Shown here piece by piece: positions 15,500-20,116 of a DNA stretch of 20,116 nucleotides. A program made the position numbers and the translations under genes. Each line of letters begins with the position of its first letter. Within the stretch, counting starts at the first letter, position 1. The notes below the pieces were generated by a model. That model was not told where the DNA came from and made no database searches. It saw only the letters and a program-made list of their open reading frames with translations. Source of the DNA: a virus; IMG/VR virus record IMGVR_UViG_3300022865_000056, positions 1 to 20,116 of that record. One strand, 5' to 3'.

Positions 15500-16267
15500 A
15501 TGAACCAAGTAATAAAAAAAGAAGAAGCAGGCGCGTTAGCTACAAATATGTTTGAAGCTGATGCAAATCATGGCATAGAAAATATGTCGCAAGAAGACCT
15601 TGCATTACCTTTTCTAAAGGTGTTAGGACAACTATCACCGGAAGTTAATAAGACACATGCAAAGTATAAAGTCGGTGCTGAACCTGGTATGATTTATAAT
15701 ACAGTTAGCGGTCAATTTTTTGATGGCTCTAAAGGTATTGACATTATCCCTGTTCATTATCAAAGACAGTTAGTAGAATGGCAAGATAGGGGAGCCAGTA
15801 CAGGCGCTCCAGTTGCAATTCATAACGCTGAAAGTGATATCATGAGTAAAACAACTCGTGATAAATCTTACAAAGATAGATTACCTAATGGTAACTATAT
15901 CGAAAACACAGCAAATCATTTTGTGCTTATGTTAGGGGATTCACCTACAACAGCATTGATTTCTATGAGAGCTACTCAATTAAAAATTAGTAGAAAATGG
16001 AACTCAATGATGATGGGAATTAAACTACAAGGTAAAAATGGTATGTTTACTCCGCCTACATATAGCCACATTTACAAACTAAAGACTGTTCAAATGTCAA
16101 ATGACAAAGGAACATGGTATGGTTGGGATGTGTCACAGGTAGGTCCGGTATCAGATAAAAGTATCTATGATATGGCTAAAAATTTTGCAGAGCGTGTAAG
16201 CGCAGGTGAGATTGCAGCTAAACCTGAAAATCAAGAACAACCAAAAACAGATAAAATAGTTTTATAA
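15500..16267 (+). CDS. Phage replication-cluster protein, possible ssDNA-binding protein
   Basis: A 255-aa protein with AAGGA upstream of its ATG, two bases after the preceding stop. The N-terminus is helical (EADANHGIENMSQEDLALPF), then LKVLGQLSPEVN (39-50), EPGMIYNTVSGQFFDGSKG (61-79), IDIIPVHYQRQLVEWQDRG (80-98) and SDIMSKTTRDKSYKDRL (112-128). The C-terminal core has NHFVLML (139-145), STxLKxSRKWNSMMM-like residues at 156-172, and FTPPTYSHIYKLKTV (183-197), and a Gln/Glu/Lys-rich tail follows. The alternating beta core plus a flexible tail, and its place just before the primase, agree with an OB-type ssDNA-binding protein, but I see no diagnostic motif. The tail is not strongly acidic, which weakens a T7 gp2.5 analogy. 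Confidence 0.7.
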   Translation: MNQVIKKEEAGALATNMFEADANHGIENMSQEDLALPFLKVLGQLSPEVNKTHAKYKVGAEPGMIYNTVSGQFFDGSKGIDIIPVHYQRQLVEWQDRGASTGAPVAIHNAESDIMSKTTRDKSYKDRLPNGNYIENTANHFVLMLGDSPTTALISMRATQLKISRKWNSMMMGIKLQGKNGMFTPPTYSHIYKLKTVQMSNDKGTWYGWDVSQVGPVSDKSIYDMAKNFAERVSAGEIAAKPENQEQPKTDKIVL

Positions 16268-16279
16268 GTTTCTAGGAAT

Positions 16280-16309
16280 TGGGCGGCGAAGCGAGAGTGG
16301 ATCCGCCCA
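16280..16309 (+). promoter_or_regulatory. GC-rich stem-loop before the primase gene
   Basis: TGGGCGG (16280-16286) pairs perfectly with CCGCCCA (16303-16309) around a 16-base loop. The loop and stem base include GCGAAGC (16286-16292), a sequence known to form an exceptionally stable DNA mini-hairpin. The element stands out in a very AT-rich region, lies 10 bases before the primase ATG, and that ATG has no Shine-Dalgarno. There is no T-tract, so an ordinary rho-independent terminator is unlikely. It may control primase translation, mark a processing site or act as an ssDNA replication element. Confidence 0.65.
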
Positions 16310-16319
16310 TCATAAAATT

Positions 16320-17789
16320 ATGAATGAAATTAAAAACCTAAATAAAGGTCCGCTTACGTATGAGGACTGGTACGATCTTGGCTATACTCTGGTGCCTTGT
16401 GAGGGAGGCAAGCCTACAGTTAAAAAATGGAGTGATGCCGATTTTAAAATAAAGAAAGAAGAATGGAAAAACAAACATTTAGATAAAGAAATAGGATTAA
16501 GATTAGATAACGTAGTTGATTTAGATCTTGATAACACGCGCGCAAAAGTTTTTGCACATAAATATTTAACAAATTGTGGCACTATATCCGGTAGAGAACA
16601 TAACCCTACAAGCCATTATTGGTTTAAAGCAAAATTACCGGCACAGAAATTTTCATTACCAAAAGACCTTGAAAGATATGTTGAACATGCGGCACATGGA
16701 CAAACTTTATGCGAAATAAGAAGTACTGAGACTTGTTATACAATCGTTCCAGGATCATTACATAGTAAACATAGAGAACATGTAAGATGGGAAAAGTATG
16801 CAGGCTTTAATGAATATGTAGGCGACTTAAATAAAATTTTAAGAAAAATATCTTTAGCTACTGCTCTATCAATTTTATATGCACCTAAAGGTCAAAGAGA
16901 TGAATATTGTACAGCTATTGCTGGAGTTTTAATTAAACAAACGGATTGGGACGATACTGAAATCAATGATTTTATTTATGACATTGCAGTAGAATCTAAT
17001 GACGATGAATCTGAAAATAGAAAAAATAAAGGTTCAACAACAAGAAAATCTAAAAAACCATTCGGCATGCCTAAACTTGCAGAAATAATTGAATGCAGGA
17101 TTGAAAGTGTTGCAACAATATTCAGTTGGATAGGCGTTCAAGATAAAGCTTTAGTTGAAGTTAAACAAATAGCGGACGATTCAATAGGAGATATTGTTGA
17201 GTATGGTCAAGATAGATATAAAATACGAGTATCTGGTAATTTAGAAGGCGTAGCATTTACTAAAACTATTACAGTTGATGGACCAACGCTCATGAACCAG
17301 GGAAAATTTTATGATGCGGTTATAATTCAAGCTGAAGTTTGGCTACCTAAAATGAAAGCAGCCCAATTTGAGGAAATAATGAAAATGAAATTTGAATCCA
17401 GAACTAAATCAAAAGACTACGTAGAAGAAGCGGACGAATCTTTTGTATTTAAAAAACATTTTATTAATTATATTAAAATTAAAAAAGCCTTCACAGATAA
17501 AGAGCAATTAGTTAACTATGGGAGTCCTTATTTTAATCAACAAAATAATCAATTAGAATTTAATTTAGATGAATTTGAAAGTTACTTACAAGAACAAAGA
17601 ATAAATCATAAACGAGTAGATCTTGTTTTAAAAATTCAAGACATATTAAAAGCCACTAAAAAAAATGGTAAATACAAAAATAAATCTTTGGTGTCTTGGG
17701 TAATCGATAATCATAAAATTGAAAATGAAGATCTTATGGTAGAAGGAACTAGTGAAGAAGTTAAGGAGGTAAATTCTGAACGAGCCTAG
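16320..17789 (+). CDS. Bifunctional primase-polymerase (AEP/Prim-Pol type)
   Basis: A 489-aa replication primase of the archaeo-eukaryotic type. The N-terminal Prim-Pol domain shows its three metal/nucleotide motifs: VVDLDLDN (65-72, catalytic D67 and D69), SH at 98-99 (TSHYWF), and CEIRS with E132, followed by TIVPGSLH (141-148). Residues about 180-275 are helical (QRDEYCTAIAGVLIKQ), as in the PriCT-like extension that follows such domains. Residues 280-489 show no Walker motifs, so there is no fused helicase; the next gene supplies one. This C-terminal part may bind DNA or partner proteins. The gene follows the stem-loop and has no ribosome site. Its last 14 bases overlap the helicase start, implying coupled translation. 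Confidence 0.85.
   Translation: MNEIKNLNKGPLTYEDWYDLGYTLVPCEGGKPTVKKWSDADFKIKKEEWKNKHLDKEIGLRLDNVVDLDLDNTRAKVFAHKYLTNCGTISGREHNPTSHYWFKAKLPAQKFSLPKDLERYVEHAAHGQTLCEIRSTETCYTIVPGSLHSKHREHVRWEKYAGFNEYVGDLNKILRKISLATALSILYAPKGQRDEYCTAIAGVLIKQTDWDDTEINDFIYDIAVESNDDESENRKNKGSTTRKSKKPFGMPKLAEIIECRIESVATIFSWIGVQDKALVEVKQIADDSIGDIVEYGQDRYKIRVSGNLEGVAFTKTITVDGPTLMNQGKFYDAVIIQAEVWLPKMKAAQFEEIMKMKFESRTKSKDYVEEADESFVFKKHFINYIKIKKAFTDKEQLVNYGSPYFNQQNNQLEFNLDEFESYLQEQRINHKRVDLVLKIQDILKATKKNGKYKNKSLVSWVIDNHKIENEDLMVEGTSEEVKEVNSERA
17763..17778 (+). promoter_or_regulatory. Ribosome site and CTG start of the SF1 helicase
   Basis: AAGGAGG (17763-17769) lies six bases before the CTG at 17776, which is the ideal spacing. 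The frame is closed by TAA at 17770-17772, so only ATT (17773) and CTG (17776) can start upstream of the Walker A. CTG is preferred on spacing. Confidence 0.7.
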
Positions 17790-19452
17790 ATTTATTGCAG
17801 GTCCTCCAGGTACCGGTAAAACTCACAAATTTATTGTGGATACCTATATGAAAGCTTTAGCAAAATATACTCCTGAAAAAATTATAATTTTATCTCACAC
17901 TAATATAGCTGCCAATGAAATTAGAGATGCTATTTTTGATTTAAAAAATTTAAAAAATGAAGAAGGAAATTATACATTTCCACAATTACGAGGAATTACT
18001 AAAAAAGCAATGAAATATAGAGTATGTACTATTCATACTTATTGCAAAAGTAGATTATTAAAAAAAGAAGTGTTTAAGTTACATAATCATAAAGAATTAA
18101 TAAACAAAGATAGTCGTTTTAATCTTCACAGGGAAGATGACATAAAACGTAAACATAGATTTTATAAATACTTATCAGACGCTGACGGACATGGAGAAAC
18201 TTTAGATAAGTATTGGATTAAATGCGATCAAAAATCTTTTGAGCCTTACAGTTTAAAATTGATTAAAGAGTTACTTCCACTTTATGAAAAATATAAAAAG
18301 GATAAAACTCTTTGTGATTTTTCAGATATGGTAAATAATTTTACACGTCAAACGTATAATGAAAAAACTAAACAGTGGGAAGATGACGTAAAAGATCCAG
18401 ATATAGATATGTTAATTATAGACGAATGTCAGGATTGTAATGTACCCCAAAGAAAAGCTATTGATAAAATGGCAAGAAACGTAAAAGAAGGACATTACTA
18501 TTTAGTCGGAGACGCAGATCAAACCTTATTTGAGTATTCAGGATCAGATGCAGAATATTTTCACAACTTAGCTGCAAATCCTTATTACGAATTAAAAAAT
18601 GGTAATAGATGTGGTGAAGCTATTAATACGTATTGTAAATCAATTATAATGGATGTTTGGGATCATTATAAATCTCATAGAGTGTGGACTCCAGCAAAGT
18701 ATAAGAAGGGTCCTAACGAAGACGAAGTTATTAAAGGAAAAGGTTATTATTTACCAGATTTAAAACCATCAGGACATTTAGATAAACTTTTAGATAAAAT
18801 TAAAAATACTGAGGAAACATTTCTATTTACTTATAGAGGAACTCCAAGCGATGTACGTTGTACAGATTTTCTTATAGCACAAGGTATAGAATTTGCTCCA
18901 GTAAGTAAGCCTCCATTTGTAATTAAAAAAGAATTAAGGGCTCACAAATTATGGCCAGATTTTATTAAAGGTATTCCAATGGATCTTACTTTGATAAAAA
19001 ATTTTTGTGAATATTTAAATAAGGATTTGATTGTCGGAGATAGATCTAAAACAGTAGAAACTCTTAAAACATGGATTAAAACAGATTACACTGTAGATTA
19101 TTTAATAGATAAAAAATTATTAAAGTCTAGTTGTAAAGGTCATAAAGATTTTGATCTTATAAGAGCGCCAGTTAACAAACATAAAGAAAGAATGAAATAT
19201 ATAAAAAGGGTTTTACATAACGGTTTTGATTTTGATAAAAAAGTTAGAGTTGAATATGCAAACATTCATACTGTTAAAGGTTTAACATATGATAATGTTA
19301 TTGTTGACGAAACTGTCGTTAATAAAGATCCTTATTTTACTTCACTAAGACTACAATACACTGCATACAGCAGAGGGATTTTTGACTATTGGAGATTAGC
19401 AAAAATGCCCGGAAAATACTTTACAATAGGAAAAAAAAATGAGTGCTTATAA
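17776..19452 (+). CDS. SF1 DNA helicase, UvrD/Dda-like
   Basis: A 558-aa ATP-dependent 3'-5' or 5'-3' DNA helicase; the polarity cannot be told. Starting at CTG 17776, the protein begins MNEPRFIAGPPGTGKT, giving a complete Walker A (9-16). Other motifs follow: Ia HTNIAANEIRDAI (41-53), Ib TIHTYC (85-90), FSDM (182-185), motif II IIDECQD (214-220), motif III VGDADQTLFEYSGS (244-257), GNRCGEA as motif IV, HTVKG (498-502) as motif V and YTAYSRG (528-534) as motif VI. Beginning at the first later GTG, 17836, would remove the Walker A and inactivate it, so the non-ATG start is preferred. It overlaps the primase by 14 bases and DUF3310 by 14 bases. It probably unwinds the fork ahead of PolA. Confidence 0.88.
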   Translation: MNEPRFIAGPPGTGKTHKFIVDTYMKALAKYTPEKIIILSHTNIAANEIRDAIFDLKNLKNEEGNYTFPQLRGITKKAMKYRVCTIHTYCKSRLLKKEVFKLHNHKELINKDSRFNLHREDDIKRKHRFYKYLSDADGHGETLDKYWIKCDQKSFEPYSLKLIKELLPLYEKYKKDKTLCDFSDMVNNFTRQTYNEKTKQWEDDVKDPDIDMLIIDECQDCNVPQRKAIDKMARNVKEGHYYLVGDADQTLFEYSGSDAEYFHNLAANPYYELKNGNRCGEAINTYCKSIIMDVWDHYKSHRVWTPAKYKKGPNEDEVIKGKGYYLPDLKPSGHLDKLLDKIKNTEETFLFTYRGTPSDVRCTDFLIAQGIEFAPVSKPPFVIKKELRAHKLWPDFIKGIPMDLTLIKNFCEYLNKDLIVGDRSKTVETLKTWIKTDYTVDYLIDKKLLKSSCKGHKDFDLIRAPVNKHKERMKYIKRVLHNGFDFDKKVRVEYANIHTVKGLTYDNVIVDETVVNKDPYFTSLRLQYTAYSRGIFDYWRLAKMPGKYFTIGKKNECL

Positions 19453-19645
19453 AAAACAAGTAGGAGGATCACATTATAAAGATATGATTATTCAACCCGC
19501 AGACTTTATTAATAAAAACAAATTACTTTTTGCAGAAGGAAACGCAATTAAATATATCTGTAGACATCAGTCGAAAGGTAAGTTACAAGACATAGAGAAA
19601 GCTATTCACTACTTAGAAATGATAATAGAAAGGGATTACAAATAA
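19439..19645 (+). CDS. DUF3310 protein (T7 gp1.7 C-terminal-like)
   Basis: A 68-aa single-domain protein. The pattern VGGSHYKDMIIQPADFI (8-24), followed by FAEGNAIKYICRHQSKGK (31-48) and IEKAIHYLEMII (52-63), is typical of DUF3310. In T7, the related domain is in gp1.7, a nucleotide kinase involved in dTMP/dGMP phosphorylation. Whether a stand-alone DUF3310 is enzymatic is not established. The ATG falls inside a run of nine A (19431-19439) at the end of the helicase gene, with AGG at 19428-19430 as ribosome site. It lies between helicase and polymerase, so a supply role for DNA synthesis fits the context. Confidence 0.85.
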   Translation: MSAYKKQVGGSHYKDMIIQPADFINKNKLLFAEGNAIKYICRHQSKGKLQDIEKAIHYLEMIIERDYK

Positions 19646-20116
19646 TGTGTACAGTTCCACAATTAAAAGATCTAGATTTAACTGATATAGATACTGTTGC
19701 AATTGACTTAGAAACTTATGATCCTAATTTAAAGACAAAAGGATTAGGGGCTGTAAGAAAAGATGGCTTTGTTACAGGTATAGCAATCGCTACTAAGAAC
19801 CAGACTTTGTATTTCCCTATTGCTCACCACATGACTGATAATTTAAATACCAAAGAAACTTGGACCTATTTAAATGAAAAGATTTTTCAAAACAAAAACA
19901 TACGTAAGGTATTTCATAATGCTATGTACGATGTCTGTTGGATTAGATCGGCAACTGGAGACATGCCTCAAGGAGAATTGTTAGATACTATGATTGCAGC
20001 ATCAGTTATTGATGAAACTAGAATGAGATATTCACTAGACTCTATAAGTAAAGATTATTTAAATGAAACTAAATACAAATATGATTTAGCTGAAAAAGTT
20101 TTAGAGTGGTCTAATG
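19645..20116 (+). CDS. Family A DNA polymerase, N-terminal 3'-5' exonuclease domain (partial)
   Basis: The ATG shares its A with the DUF3310 stop (TAATG). The frame is open to the window edge, showing 157 residues. The proofreading domain is clear: exo I VAIDLETYDP with D21 and E23, and exo II VFHNAMYDVCWI with N92 and D96. The later segment DTMIAASVIDETRMRYSLDS is the usual link to exo III, which should lie just past the edge, as does the polymerase domain. Early residues are short (18 before the first motif), so no 5'-nuclease domain is fused. It should be the replicative phage polymerase, working with the AEP primase and SF1 helicase. Confidence 0.87.
   Translation, partial: MCTVPQLKDLDLTDIDTVAIDLETYDPNLKTKGLGAVRKDGFVTGIAIATKNQTLYFPIAHHMTDNLNTKETWTYLNEKIFQNKNIRKVFHNAMYDVCWIRSATGDMPQGELLDTMIAASVIDETRMRYSLDSISKDYLNETKYKYDLAEKVLEWSN

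Noticed and set aside
17773-17775. ATT as start codon for the helicase
   Set aside because: It is only three bases from the AAGGAGG, too close for efficient initiation. CTG at six bases fits better.
19431-19452. Run of nine A at the helicase/DUF3310 overlap as a frameshift site making a fusion
   Set aside because: DUF3310 is in the +1 frame and has its own ATG and upstream AGG. Runs of A are common in this AT-rich DNA, and ordinary overlap explains the arrangement.

Overview
The window looks like part of the genome of a strongly AT-rich, podovirus-like tailed phage of the marine, pelagiphage/uncultured-ocean-virus type. The evidence is the low-GC codon usage (AAA, TTA and AGA dominate), the T7/P22-like tail and ejection-type genes, the short glycine-rich 'GKAEGG' segments and a tail domain often seen in marine phages, and tightly packed genes with TAATG-type start/stop overlaps. 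The host cannot be proven from this stretch. A SAR11-like host is an inference from base composition and recalled protein resemblance. No terminase, portal, capsid, RNA polymerase, integrase, tRNA or CRISPR was found here.

Layout. Bases 1-12.0 kb form a plus-strand virion module: the C-terminus of a tail/fibre protein, a 739-aa neck/tail protein, three very small proteins, four proteins carrying shared Gly-rich motifs or Gln/Ala-rich helices, and a 1485-aa giant that is probably an internal/ejection protein. Bases 11.8-12.5 kb hold a small lysis cassette: an XhlA-like membrane protein and an M15 peptidase endolysin. An HNH endonuclease follows at 12.5-13.1 kb.

At 13.1 kb the orientation changes. 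One minus-strand gene, an SNF2-type helicase, converges on the HNH gene and diverges from everything to its right. The divergence point (14.54-14.59 kb) carries two back-to-back sigma70-like promoters that overlap each other and share an 8-bp inverted repeat.

Bases 14.6-20.1 kb form a plus-strand DNA-metabolism module. It starts with three proteins of unknown or uncertain role (118, 184 and 255 aa; the last may bind ssDNA). Next come a GC-rich stem-loop, an archaeo-eukaryotic-type primase-polymerase, an SF1 (UvrD/Dda-like) helicase whose Walker A is recovered only by using a CTG start, a DUF3310 protein, and the exonuclease domain of a family A DNA polymerase cut by the window edge. Together these look like a self-contained replisome: AEP primase, SF1 helicase, PolA and a possible SSB, with an SNF2 helicase as an accessory.

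I do not see a clearly new defence or mobile system. The most unusual items are the overlapping divergent promoter, the non-ATG helicase start, the stem-loop before the primase, and the set of proteins with shared motifs.
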